A stretch of DNA of 64,000 nucleotides from Streptomyces atratus (GTDB lineage Bacteria > Actinomycetota > Actinomycetes > Streptomycetales > Streptomycetaceae): contig NZ_BMRN01000003.1 of assembly GCF_014648655.1 (NCBI RefSeq), positions 1-64,000 of the forward strand, given 5' to 3'. Each line of letters starts with the position of its first letter. Positions within the stretch are counted from its first letter, which is position 1. Shown here one piece after another: positions 17,417-24,869 of the stretch. Both the position numbers and the translations under genes were made by a program. The notes beneath the pieces are model-generated. The model had not been told where the DNA came from. It did no database searches and saw only the letters and a program-made list of their open reading frames with translations.

Positions 17417-18008
17417 GTGAGGAATCCCCCTGTCGCAACGGCACGCACGCGAGGTCCGCGTACGGGTGCGAACCGGACTCGGTTTCTTCTCCCGTGGCCC
17501 GTTCGCGATGCCAGGTTGTCGTCGGCGGACCGGAGGGCGCCACACGTTGAAGCCGTCGCTTAAGCGTCCGGCGCGGGCAGGGCACGACGCCGAACGGGCG
17601 GCCGGGACGGTGAACGACGCAGCGTCGAAGAAATGCCAGAGAAGCGTGTTATCCGGACATCCCCCTCACTCCGTCTTGCTCGCCCCCTTGCCCGGCGTCG
17701 AAGGTGAAGGCATCGGCCATACCCCGGGGGGGGCGCATGAATCAGGTCGCACCGGAGGGCGGGCGCCGACCACGCCCGGCGCTCCGCGGCACAGGGGCAC
17801 GTCAGGGCGCGGGTGCGGGCAGCCGCGGCGGACCAGCCGGCTGAACGGCCCGTGTACGAGGTCCGTTTCCCCGGCCCGGTGCCCAGGGTTCCGGCCGGGC
17901 CGCTCGACGCGCGTGACGGCTGAACGGCCGCACTCGGGTCCGCCTGCCGAGCCCTTGCCGTACGGGCGCCGCTGCGCCCCGTCCGAGCGATCACCATCGG
18001 AGATCCCT
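17417..18008. other. 592-base intergenic region, no supported gene
   Basis: Open frames here lack a ribosome site and a consistent codon pattern. A run of eight G lies at 17726-17733. The right edge holds the ribosome site GGAG (17999-18002) of the next gene. I see no terminator or clear operator. Confidence 0.5.
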
Positions 18009-18998
18009 TTGCTGCGGGTGCACTTCACCAACGAGGACATCGGGCGCGTGCGCGTCGCCGCCGCGCCCGACCCCATGTGGGAGATCGTCAACAGCTTCCA
18101 GGCGCTGGTCACCGGGAGGAACCCCCTGATGTTCGGCGACTGGCGGCGCCGGGTCCGACAGCGGCTGCCCCCGGCCTGCAAGCTGCTGGGCCCGTTGCTC
18201 CCGCCGCTCGGCTACTTCCCGGACTTCCTCACGCCCGACCTGGGCGGCACGTTCGACCTGGACCATGCGGTCGGGACCGTGCTCGACACGCCCCGCTCCA
18301 CCATGCACGCCCATCTCGCGGAACTCGCAGCGGCCCGGAGCCGGACCCGGCCGCTGCCCCCGGTGTTCCGCTCGCTGGCAGACGGCTCGCCGGAGGCGCT
18401 CAGCCAGCTGGGCGCCGCTCTGCACACTTACCACCGGAACGCACTCGCGCCCTTCTGGCCGCGGATGCGGGCGCAGTTGGAGACGGACCTGGCCGTGCGG
18501 GCGCGGGCGGTACTGGGGGGCGGTACGGACGGACTGCTGGGAGGTTTCCGCCCGGTGCTGCGGTGGCGGCCACCGGTGCTGGAAGCGGACTACCCCGTCG
18601 AGCGCGACGTATGGCTCCGCGGGCGGGGCCTCCTGCTCCAGCCCTCCTTCTTCTGCGTCCGCACACCGGTCACGCTCGCAACCGACGAGCCGGTGCCGGT
18701 TCTCGTCTACCCCATCCAGCACACGCTCGGCTGGGCGCGGGAACGGGGGACCGGGCTGGGCTCCTTGATCGGTGGCACCCGCGCCGCGATCCTGGAGGGC
18801 GCGGTGTCGGGTCGTACGACCGGTGAGCTGGCGTGCCGTCTCGGCGTCTCCGCGGCAGCCGTCAGCCAGCACACGGCGGTCCTGCGCCGGTGCGGGCTGC
18901 TGCTGAGCGTGCGTCGCGGCAAGCACGTACTGCACACGATCACCCCGGCGGGACTGGACCTGCTCGGCGGCCGGCCGGGGGTGCCGGTGGGCGGGTGA
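18009..18998 (+). CDS. ArsR/helix-turn-helix family transcriptional regulator
   Basis: A 329-residue protein read from TTG at 18009 (LLRVHFTNEDIGRVRVA), which has GGAG six bases upstream; GTG at 18018 is an alternative. The large N-terminal domain of about 240 residues starts with the DPMWEIVNSFQAL region typical of a streptomycete family. The C-terminus has an ArsR-type winged helix (AILEGAVSGRTTGELACRLGVSAAAVSQHTAVLRRCGLL). The long N-terminal domain is probably a ligand domain. Stand-alone gene; targets unknown. Confidence 0.85.
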   Translation: MLRVHFTNEDIGRVRVAAAPDPMWEIVNSFQALVTGRNPLMFGDWRRRVRQRLPPACKLLGPLLPPLGYFPDFLTPDLGGTFDLDHAVGTVLDTPRSTMHAHLAELAAARSRTRPLPPVFRSLADGSPEALSQLGAALHTYHRNALAPFWPRMRAQLETDLAVRARAVLGGGTDGLLGGFRPVLRWRPPVLEADYPVERDVWLRGRGLLLQPSFFCVRTPVTLATDEPVPVLVYPIQHTLGWARERGTGLGSLIGGTRAAILEGAVSGRTTGELACRLGVSAAAVSQHTAVLRRCGLLLSVRRGKHVLHTITPAGLDLLGGRPGVPVGG

Positions 18999-19335
18999 GC
19001 AGGCCGGGCGGGGTGCGGGCCCGGCACCTGGCGGAGGGGCTGCCGCCGGAATCGGGCACTTCCTGCGGCTGAGGCGCGGGGCGGCCGGAGCCCGAGCTTC
19101 GGGGGCCGGGGTCCGGATGTCGGGATTCGAGCGGTGTCGTACAACCGGTGGGTGAAAGAAGGGGGTTGGGGAAACCTCTCGCCCTCCCTGACCTGTCACG
19201 GCCAGCAAGTATGACTAATCGTGACCGACTTGCGGCGCGGATTCGCGGCTGCTTACGGTGCCCAACGTAACGACCCCGACGCGGTGTTCGCAGCACCGGC
19301 CGGGGCCTGACCCCAAGATCGAAGCGAGCGATCCC
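18999..19335. other. 337-base intergenic region with a dehydrogenase-end duplicate
   Basis: The left part contains a 32-base copy of the dehydrogenase 3' end (19006-19037). Read in the same frame it continues as GVRARHLAEGLPPESG before a stop at 19072. The remainder shows no gene; a promoter for the next gene is expected here but no clear consensus is visible. Confidence 0.5.
19006..19037 (+). repeat. 32-base exact duplicate of 16764-16795
   Basis: This sequence is identical to the segment encoding GVRARHLAE near the end of the FAD/Fe-S dehydrogenase, in the same orientation and about 2.2 kb away. It is likely a leftover of a duplication or recombination at the dehydrogenase 3' end. Confidence 0.75.
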
Positions 19336-20409
19336 GTGGCTGTTTCAGACCTTAGCCCTGCCCCGCGCGCGTCCGCATCCTCGCGCTCCCATCCGAAGGC
19401 CAAGCCCGGTTACGGAAAGCGATCCGTGCCGGATCAACGCCTGCCCCACGAGGGCGATTTCGCGATGCTGCCCGAGCGTGAGCGGCACATCGCCGGTTAC
19501 GTCGACGCGCTGCCCGAGGGCGCGGCGATGGATATCAAGTCGCTGGCCCGGAGTCAGCCGTTGTACGGGCAGATGGCCGTCGGCAGCGCGTTGCGGGCCC
19601 TGGGCGTGGCCGGTCATCTGCGGCATGTCCGGTGCCTGAGCGGCGAGGGCGGCCAGGTCCGCTGGGTAACCCGCACCTTCTGGTCCCGCATCGCCCGTGA
19701 CAACGAGTGGTGGGAGGCATTCCTCGCCGCCGAGGAGCGCGGCTCCGCGCCGCAGGAGGCCGCCGCGCCACTGCCCCCGTGGGTCCCCACCGACCCCGCC
19801 GCGTCCGAAGCATCCGCATCCGTACCGGCGCAGCCGCCCGTCACGACAGTGCCGCAGCAGCGCACCGCAGAGCCCGAGCCGCAGCCGCAGCCGGAGCCGG
19901 AGCCGGAGGCGACCGTGGACCGGCCCTCTCCCGCTTTCGTCGCCCTGGCCCGTCTCGGCCGTACCGACTCCCGCCTGGCCCTCTCGGCAGCGGACTGTGC
20001 GGCACTGGAGCAGGCGGCTGCCGAGTGGTTCGCGCGCGGTGTGGACGCCGACTACCTGACGCGCGTCCTCACCGCCGGGCTTCCCGCGTCTGTCGACTCG
20101 CCCTTCGGGTTCGTCCGCCGCCGTCTCCGCGACAAGATCCTGCCCCGTCTGCCCGCCGCAGCCCCGTTCGTGCCGGGAACTCCCGTACGCCGTCTGATCG
20201 TCGAGTGCACCGAGTGCGCCGTCCCGGGGAGGCCCGAAGCGTTCCGTGACGGCCTGTGCAGGCCCTGCCGCCAACTGGGCCCGGCCCGACCGGCCGGGCC
20301 GCGCGAACTGCTCGCGAACTTCGGGCCCAAGGAGCCTGTGCACGTGCCCCAGCTCGTCGTGGACGCCGCCTGCCCGGCGGGGCGTGAGGGTCAGCCCTGG
20401 ACGGCGTAG
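19336..20409 (+). CDS. MarR-type/winged-helix hypothetical regulator
   Basis: A 357-residue protein read from GTG at 19336. Residues about 30-140 carry the streptomycete family signature LPERERHIAGYVDALPEGAAMDIKSLARSQPLYGQMAVGSAL…VRCLSGEGGQVRWVTRTFWS, a winged-helix-like domain. A Pro/Glu-rich linker with PEPQPQPEPEPE follows. The C-terminal part has a Cys motif (ECTECAVPGRPEAF…CRPCRQLG) that could hold a zinc ion. Paralogues are common in Streptomyces; DNA targets are unknown. The 3' end overlaps the convergent DUF397 gene by 19 bases. Confidence 0.8.
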   Translation: MAVSDLSPAPRASASSRSHPKAKPGYGKRSVPDQRLPHEGDFAMLPERERHIAGYVDALPEGAAMDIKSLARSQPLYGQMAVGSALRALGVAGHLRHVRCLSGEGGQVRWVTRTFWSRIARDNEWWEAFLAAEERGSAPQEAAAPLPPWVPTDPAASEASASVPAQPPVTTVPQQRTAEPEPQPQPEPEPEATVDRPSPAFVALARLGRTDSRLALSAADCAALEQAAAEWFARGVDADYLTRVLTAGLPASVDSPFGFVRRRLRDKILPRLPAAAPFVPGTPVRRLIVECTECAVPGRPEAFRDGLCRPCRQLGPARPAGPRELLANFGPKEPVHVPQLVVDAACPAGREGQPWTA

Positions 20410-20576
20410 GAGACGAAGTCGTCCCACGCGGCGGGGGAGAGGGCGAGTTCGGGGCTCAGCCGGTCCTTGGAGTCGCGGACGTGGATCGCCTGCGTCCCCT
20501 TCGCCACCTCGATGCAGGCGTCACCCTGCGAGCCGCTGTAGCTGCTCTTGAACCAGGCCAGTTCGGACGTGCTCAT
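20391..20576 (-). CDS. DUF397 small protein
   Basis: A 61-residue protein with the complete DUF397 pattern: LAWFKSSYSGSQGDACIEVA, HVRDSKD and LSPAAWDDFVSYAV. Such proteins pair with an XRE regulator of the WhiJ/AbaA type and modulate development or antibiotic synthesis, in some cases like an antitoxin-toxin pair. It overlaps the XRE gene stop by ATGA (20573-20576), so the two are translationally coupled. Confidence 0.95.
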   Translation of the reverse strand: MSTSELAWFKSSYSGSQGDACIEVAKGTQAIHVRDSKDRLSPELALSPAAWDDFVSYAVQG

Positions 20577-21460
20577 AGCGCTCCTCGCAATCGCTTCAAC
20601 AGGCCCAGAGAGTCCTCGGGGGTCAGGGCCTGTGAGCGCAGTTTGGCATACCGCTGCTGGAGCAGACTGATCTCTTTCGCGTTGGCGATCAGTCGTCCGT
20701 TCTGCTGTCCCTCCGAGTACGCGAACCAGTGGTTGTCGGGCGTCTCCGCCAACATGATCGGCCCGTCCAAGCCCGCGTGTGACGGCTGCCGTAGCGGCAT
20801 TACCTGAAACTCCACGTTCCAGTTGTGCTCGATCAACTCCAGCAGCCGGTCGAACTGTTCCCGTGTCACCGCCTCCCCGCCCGTCCACCGCTCCAGCACT
20901 CCCTGCTCCACGATGAAGCTGAAAGCCGTCGGTGGTTTCCGTGTCACCGCCAGCAGCTCCTGCCGGGCGAGCCGCGCCGCGATCCGCTGCTCCAGCTCTT
21001 CCGGGTCGGGGAGTGGTGGCACGTCCAGCGACACCGCTCGCGCGTACGCCTCCGTCTGCAACAGGCCCGGCACGACCCGGCATTCGTACGTGTACAGGCT
21101 GATCGCCGTCGTCTCCACCCGCGCCCATTGCCGGAACCAACTCGCCAGTCCCGCCTGCCGTGTCAGATGTGGCGCCGCCTTCCGTAGCGCGCCGGTGTTT
21201 CCGAGCGTCGCCTCCGCTCGCTCCACGAAGTCGCGGTCCGGCATCTGGCGGCCCTGCTCGATCGAGGCGACGGTGTGCTTGGAGAAGCGGACCAGCGCGC
21301 CGAACTCCTCGCGGCTCAGGCCCGCGTGCTCCCGTAAGGCCTGGACGAACGCGCCGAATGTGCGCAGACTGTCCGACACCCCCGGCTCGGCGCCGGCTCC
21401 CGCGCCCGTTCCTCCTGCCGCCGTTCCCGCAGCGCCGTCGTCCGTGTTCTCGTAGGCCAC
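20573..21460 (-). CDS. XRE-family regulator with DUF5753 domain
   Basis: A 295-residue protein read from GTG at 21460, which has GAAAGGTGG upstream; an ATG at 21517 has no ribosome site. An N-terminal helix-turn-helix (FVQALREHAGLSREEFGALVRFSKHTVASIEQGRQMP) is followed by the DUF5753 sensor-like domain (YECRVVPGLLQTEAYARA; LIEHNWNVEFQVMPL). It forms a WhiJ-like pair with the DUF397 gene just downstream. A perfect 27-base palindrome about 95 bases before the start is a good candidate operator. Confidence 0.92.
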   Translation of the reverse strand: MAYENTDDGAAGTAAGGTGAGAGAEPGVSDSLRTFGAFVQALREHAGLSREEFGALVRFSKHTVASIEQGRQMPDRDFVERAEATLGNTGALRKAAPHLTRQAGLASWFRQWARVETTAISLYTYECRVVPGLLQTEAYARAVSLDVPPLPDPEELEQRIAARLARQELLAVTRKPPTAFSFIVEQGVLERWTGGEAVTREQFDRLLELIEHNWNVEFQVMPLRQPSHAGLDGPIMLAETPDNHWFAYSEGQQNGRLIANAKEISLLQQRYAKLRSQALTPEDSLGLLKRLRGAL

Positions 21461-21553
21461 AGTCGGCCACCTTTCGCGCGCACCCGCCCCGCCGTACCGC
21501 TTCTGACTCGGCTCCATCGTCACGCCGGGTGATGCGTACTGTCCACTGATTGT

Positions 21554-21580
21554 GTGCGTACGCTGACTCAGCGTACGCAC
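21554..21580. promoter_or_regulatory. Perfect 27-base palindrome upstream of the XRE-DUF397 pair
   Basis: GTGCGTACGCTGA, one C, TCAGCGTACGCAC: 13-base arms with a single-base centre. It lies about 95 bases before the regulator's start on its strand and is much longer than expected by chance. Probable binding site of the XRE protein itself. Confidence 0.7.
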
Positions 21581-21644
21581 GTCGGTCCTGGTGAACACCC
21601 TTGCGCGCCCTGCACATTGGGCGCATGACGCCACTGTTCGTCCC

Positions 21645-21672
21645 CGCCAACCGCCAATCGCCAACCGCCAAG
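21645..21672. repeat. Four tandem heptamers CGCCAAN
   Basis: CGCCAAC CGCCAAT CGCCAAC CGCCAAG run head to tail between the immunity pseudogene stop and the XRE gene's upstream palindrome. Function unknown; iterated spacing could suit a regulator. Confidence 0.6.
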
Positions 21673-21688
21673 TGCCGGTTGCGTGTTC

Positions 21689-22163
21689 TCAGTTCGCGTT
21701 GAACGACCAGAAGGCCCCGACCTCGTCCGCGCTCACGGCGATCAGTCCGAGGTCCATCAGGTGGTCGGTGAAGGAGCGGCCCCGGGAAGCGCGCGTGCCA
21801 CTCCCAGTGAGTCTGCGGGGACGACGGTTCCGGGACGTCGCCCTCCTCGATGCTCTTCTTCAGTGGTCGGCCAGCACGATCAGCCAGTCGCCGATCTCCG
21901 ACTGCGGCTTCCCGGTGTCCGGGATCGCGTAGAACTCGCCCAGGCCCTGCCGGATGCGGCCGGGAGGGTTGCGGCTGTACTCGCGCAGCTGGCGCTCCGC
22001 CTCCGCGATGGCCGAGGGGCGGTGTGCCAGGTGTGACGGAGTACGCGTCCAGGGCGCGACTGCGGCGCTCCGGGGTGTCGTCGGCCGGCTGCCCCAGGTA
22101 CGCGCGCATCACCTGGTCCAGCTCGCCGTACCGGCGGTCGTGTTCGAGGGGCTTCATGGACAT
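21689..22163 (-). pseudogene. Chimeric, frameshifted CDI-type immunity pseudogene
   Basis: From ATG at 22163 the frame gives KPLEHDRRYGELDQVMRAYL and then shifts. The next segment (AIAEAERQLREYSRNPPGRI…GDWLIVLADH) is in a second frame. A one-base loss returns to the first frame (KKSIEEGDVPEPSSPQTHWEWHARFPG). A third shift then gives FTDHLMDLGLIAVSADEVGAFWSF before TGA at 21689. The N-terminal part resembles streptomycete contact-dependent-inhibition immunity proteins (from memory). The expected LGGWF-type core after HARFP is missing and is joined to a tail resembling that of the intact gene at 22536-23096. At least three frame breaks make it non-functional. Confidence 0.6.
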
Positions 22164-22176
22164 GTGCGTGCGGCCC

Positions 22177-22485
22177 CTACAGGTAGAACGGGACGGTCGT
22201 GTGGACGACGAAACCGTGTGGGCTCGACGGCTCGCGGCGCAGCACCACGCGCGCCGCGCGGACGTCGGCGGGCCCGCGGCCAGCCAGCAGCTCGGCTTCC
22301 AGCTGGACCCGGCCCACGGGCTCCTCGTGGGAGGGCTAGGCAGCCTCGATGGTGAGGCGGGCCCGGGTGTTCTGGGCGAGCCAGCGGTGGATGGCCTGCT
22401 CGTTGGCGGTCACCACCTGCTGGGTGGCCCATTGGGCAATCTCCCGGTCGGGGTAGGAGGCGGAACGGGTCAGCACGGGGGGCAT
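22177..22485 (-). pseudogene. RNase A-like toxin module 2, interrupted by TAG
   Basis: ATG at 22485 follows GAGAGG. The frame reads SASYPDREIAQWATQQVVTA, then NEQAIHRWLAQ, and hits TAG at 22338-22336 after 49 codons. It then continues in the same frame for about 53 more codons (EEPVGRVQLEAELLAG; AARVVLRREPSSPHGFVVHTT) to a second TAG at 22177. The order SYPD…A, N…I..WL, and late VVLR…VHT matches the C-terminal half of the bacterial RNase A-like (CdiA-CT) toxin domain as I know it. The N-terminal catalytic His segment is absent. Confidence 0.55.
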
Positions 22486-22535
22486 CCTCTCAAATCACCT
22501 GCTCAGGAGCAGAGCTCGTACAGGTGGCAGGCGGT

Positions 22536-23096
22536 TCAGTAGTCGGAGAAATTCCAGAACATGCCCACCTCGGTGTCCGAGACGACGATCAGGCCGCAGT
22601 CCTCCGAGTAGACGCTCAGCGGGCTGTACCCCCAGTTCGGCGTCGTGAAGTCGAGTGTGCCGGGCTCGCTGCCGGGCTTGCTGACGTTGGTGTGATAGTT
22701 GGCCTCGTCCCCGTAACGTGCGAGGACTGTCCGCGCCATCGCCCGCAGTTCCTCCTCGCTTTCCGTGAAGCGCCTCAAGTTGGACAGGGTGCAGCGGTCG
22801 TCCGTGAGGGCAAGGAGCAGGTTCTCGGCGCTGTCCTGGTCGATCTCCTGTAGACGCCTCGCGATGTACTCCGGGGGGTGGGCGACGAAGGGGTACGTGG
22901 GGGATGCCTCGCGCTCCGGGTTCTGGGCCGCGTCGTCGAGACCGGCCCAGCCGCGGGGGTCCGGGACCCGCGCCATCAGAGCGAGGACGTCGAGGACCCA
23001 GTCCTCGTGGCGACGCGGGCCTGTGGCGTCGTACGGGTACGCGTCTTCGTACAGGTGGCGTACCGCGGCTTCCCAGGACGTCTGGTCGACGGACAT
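22536..23096 (-). CDS. Probable immunity protein of a polymorphic toxin cassette
   Basis: An intact 186-residue acidic protein starting at 23096 (MSVDQTSWEAAVRHLYEDAYPYD) after GAAAGG. It is soluble with no signal peptide and ends GLIVVSDTEVGMFWNFSDY. The downstream pseudogene ends in a very similar tail, which indicates a common family. Its place directly after a toxin C-terminal module (27 bases) is the usual position of an immunity gene. The assignment rests on context; no named domain is recognised. It may neutralise the RNase A-like toxin or related toxins of neighbours. Confidence 0.55.
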   Translation of the reverse strand: MSVDQTSWEAAVRHLYEDAYPYDATGPRRHEDWVLDVLALMARVPDPRGWAGLDDAAQNPEREASPTYPFVAHPPEYIARRLQEIDQDSAENLLLALTDDRCTLSNLRRFTESEEELRAMARTVLARYGDEANYHTNVSKPGSEPGTLDFTTPNWGYSPLSVYSEDCGLIVVSDTEVGMFWNFSDY

Positions 23097-23122
23097 GTGG
23101 TGCTGGCCTTTCTCGGCGGTCG

Positions 23123-23680
23123 CTAGGGCTTGGAGGGCATCGACGTCATGACAGTGAACGGCGGGTTGCGGCTGCTGTCGTAACGGATGCGCATGGCGAT
23201 GCCGTTCACGTCGTACGCCTTGGCGTTCAGGCCGCCCTGCTTGCACCCGGACAGGGGGTCGCTGGGGTCCACCGGCTGCTTGCTCACGCTGCGGCCGCTG
23301 GTCTCACCGTTGGGCGCCGTGTCGTAGAACGACTTGACTTCGCCGTCGGAGGCCGGCGGGGGTCCCTTGATCCAAGCCTCGATGGCGGCCTTGTTCTTGT
23401 TGAGGTTGCGTTCGGTCAACTCCTCCGCGCGCTGATAGTTCGGGAAGGCAGAGGAGCCGCTGGGTATTGGCTTGCCGTGTGGCCAGGCCTGTGTCGGGCC
23501 GTTCGACTGCTGGTCACGCAAGCGCTGCGCCAACTACTCGTCCGTCTTGCCGACGTGCTTGTCCAGGGTATGGCCGTCTCCCCTGTACTCGTTGGCGGCG
23601 AGGTTCAGGTCATAGTTGCCGTTCGAGTCGATCTTCAACCAGACCTGTGAGTCCTTGAACTCCTCCAGGGCCGGCCGGCG
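23123..23680 (-). pseudogene. RNase A-like toxin module 1, truncated and interrupted by TAG
   Basis: A minus-strand frame from about 23680 reads ALEEFKDSQVWLKIDSNG…EYRGDGHTLDKHVGKTDE, then TAG at 23536-23534, then LAQRLRDQQ. It goes on through SSAFPNYQRAEELTERNLNKN, KAAIEAWIKG and FTVMTSMPSKP to TAG at 23123. The HTLDKHVGKTDEQLAQRLRD block, the Ser/Ala-F…A…N..I..W block and the final VxTSxP are the pattern of RNase A-like CdiA-CT toxins. A single CAG-to-TAG change explains the break. No delivery domains are present upstream, so it is an orphan cassette. Confidence 0.65.
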
Positions 23681-23756
23681 TGGAACTGGGGCTGCCCGCC
23701 GAAACCGCCCTGGCCTTTCCGGTGGTCGAGGAGTGAGCCGAGGCGGGCGGGGGCGC

Positions 23757-24719
23757 TCACCCCGACCGTCCGGCCCCGTGCGGGAGTTCCTCAGCGTCGG
23801 TGGTGTCCTGCCCCACGATCTCCCGGGCGAGCGCGGCGAGCTTCGGCAGCGCGGGATGGCCGGGGGCGTCGCGCCGGGCGAGCAGGACCGGGACGGTCGG
23901 GGCGTCGACCAGCGGGCGGTAGGCGACTCCTGAGTGCGGGTGCATCCCGGCGGTGGACGCGGCGGAGACCCCGGCGCCGCGCCCCGCCGCGATGGCGGTC
24001 AGCCAGTCGTCGGTGTTGGCGACGGTGAGGGTCGCGGCGGGCCTTGCGTCCGGCGGCCACAGATCGACGGTGGTGGTGCCGGAGACGGTGTTGAGGACGA
24101 CGGTGCCGTCCGCGAGATCGGCGAGACGGAGCGTGGCTCGGGCGGCGAGCGGCCCGTCCGCGGCCACCGCCGCCACCCGGTCCTCCTCGAACAGCACCTC
24201 GGTGACGAGCCCCGGTGCCTCGACGGGGCCTCGCAACAACGCCGCGTCGACCTCGCCGCGGGTGAGCCCGGCGGTGCGGTCGTCGATCCGCAGCAGTTCG
24301 AGCGGGGTCTGCGGATACCGCTCCTGCCAGCGCCGGAGCAGGGGTGTGGTGTACGGGCCGAAAGCGGACCAGGCGTGCCCGAGCCGCAGCGGCCAGTGGC
24401 GCAGCCCGCCGGAGTCGAGCGCCTCGTCGAACGCGGCGACCGCGGCGGCGGCCTTGTCCCGGAAGGCGACGCCTTCGGGGGTGAGGACGAGATGGTGGGT
24501 GGACCGGTCGACGAGCCGGATGCCGAGGTGCTGTTCCAGGGCGGCGAGGGTGCGGGAGACCGCGGGCTGGGTGAGGCGGAGGCTGGCGGCGGCGCGGGTG
24601 ACGTTGCCCTCGTCGGCGATCGCGAGGAAGGCGCGCAGATGGCGGACCTCGATACCGCGTCCGGAACTCCGGCCCGCATGGCTCCCGGTGCGGCCGTCAC
24701 CGCTGCGTCCAAGGCTCAT
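23757..24719 (-). CDS. LysR-family transcriptional regulator
   Basis: A 320-residue regulator. The helix-turn-helix is IEVRHLRAFLAIADEGNVTRAAASLRLTQPAVSRTLAALE, starting after a 22-residue Gly/Arg-rich lead; ATG at 24719 is the first usable start. The effector domain covers about 110-300 (RLGHAWSAFGPYTTPLL; ADLADGTVVLN; VAYRPLVDAPTVPVLLARR). It is divergent from an EamA transporter with 150 bases between, which contain a perfect inverted repeat, so it probably controls the transporter and itself. Confidence 0.92.
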   Translation of the reverse strand: MSLGRSGDGRTGSHAGRSSGRGIEVRHLRAFLAIADEGNVTRAAASLRLTQPAVSRTLAALEQHLGIRLVDRSTHHLVLTPEGVAFRDKAAAAVAAFDEALDSGGLRHWPLRLGHAWSAFGPYTTPLLRRWQERYPQTPLELLRIDDRTAGLTRGEVDAALLRGPVEAPGLVTEVLFEEDRVAAVAADGPLAARATLRLADLADGTVVLNTVSGTTTVDLWPPDARPAATLTVANTDDWLTAIAAGRGAGVSAASTAGMHPHSGVAYRPLVDAPTVPVLLARRDAPGHPALPKLAALAREIVGQDTTDAEELPHGAGRSG

Positions 24720-24825
24720 GCGCGTGGAGCATAACGGGAGCCCAGTAGGCATTTCACGTGCCACGCGGAGGTACCTACCGTAAGGGGAGGTATCGCACGG
24801 AGAGAGTGCAGTATCTTCAATCGGG

Positions 24826-24845
24826 CAGTGCATTGAAATGCACTG
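24826..24845. promoter_or_regulatory. Inverted repeat in the LysR/EamA divergent promoter
   Basis: CAGTGCATT-GA-AATGCACTG, nine-base perfect arms, 24 bases before the EamA start codon. AT-rich for its surroundings and containing a T-N-A type LysR half-site arrangement. Candidate LysR operator. Confidence 0.6.
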
Positions 24846-24869
24846 TCGGACTCGGGAGGAACACCGCAG

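Noticed and set aside
17560..17997. 145-residue minus frame in the gap before the ArsR-type gene
   Set aside because: No ribosome site, poor codon pattern, and Arg/Ala-rich composition like other shadow frames.
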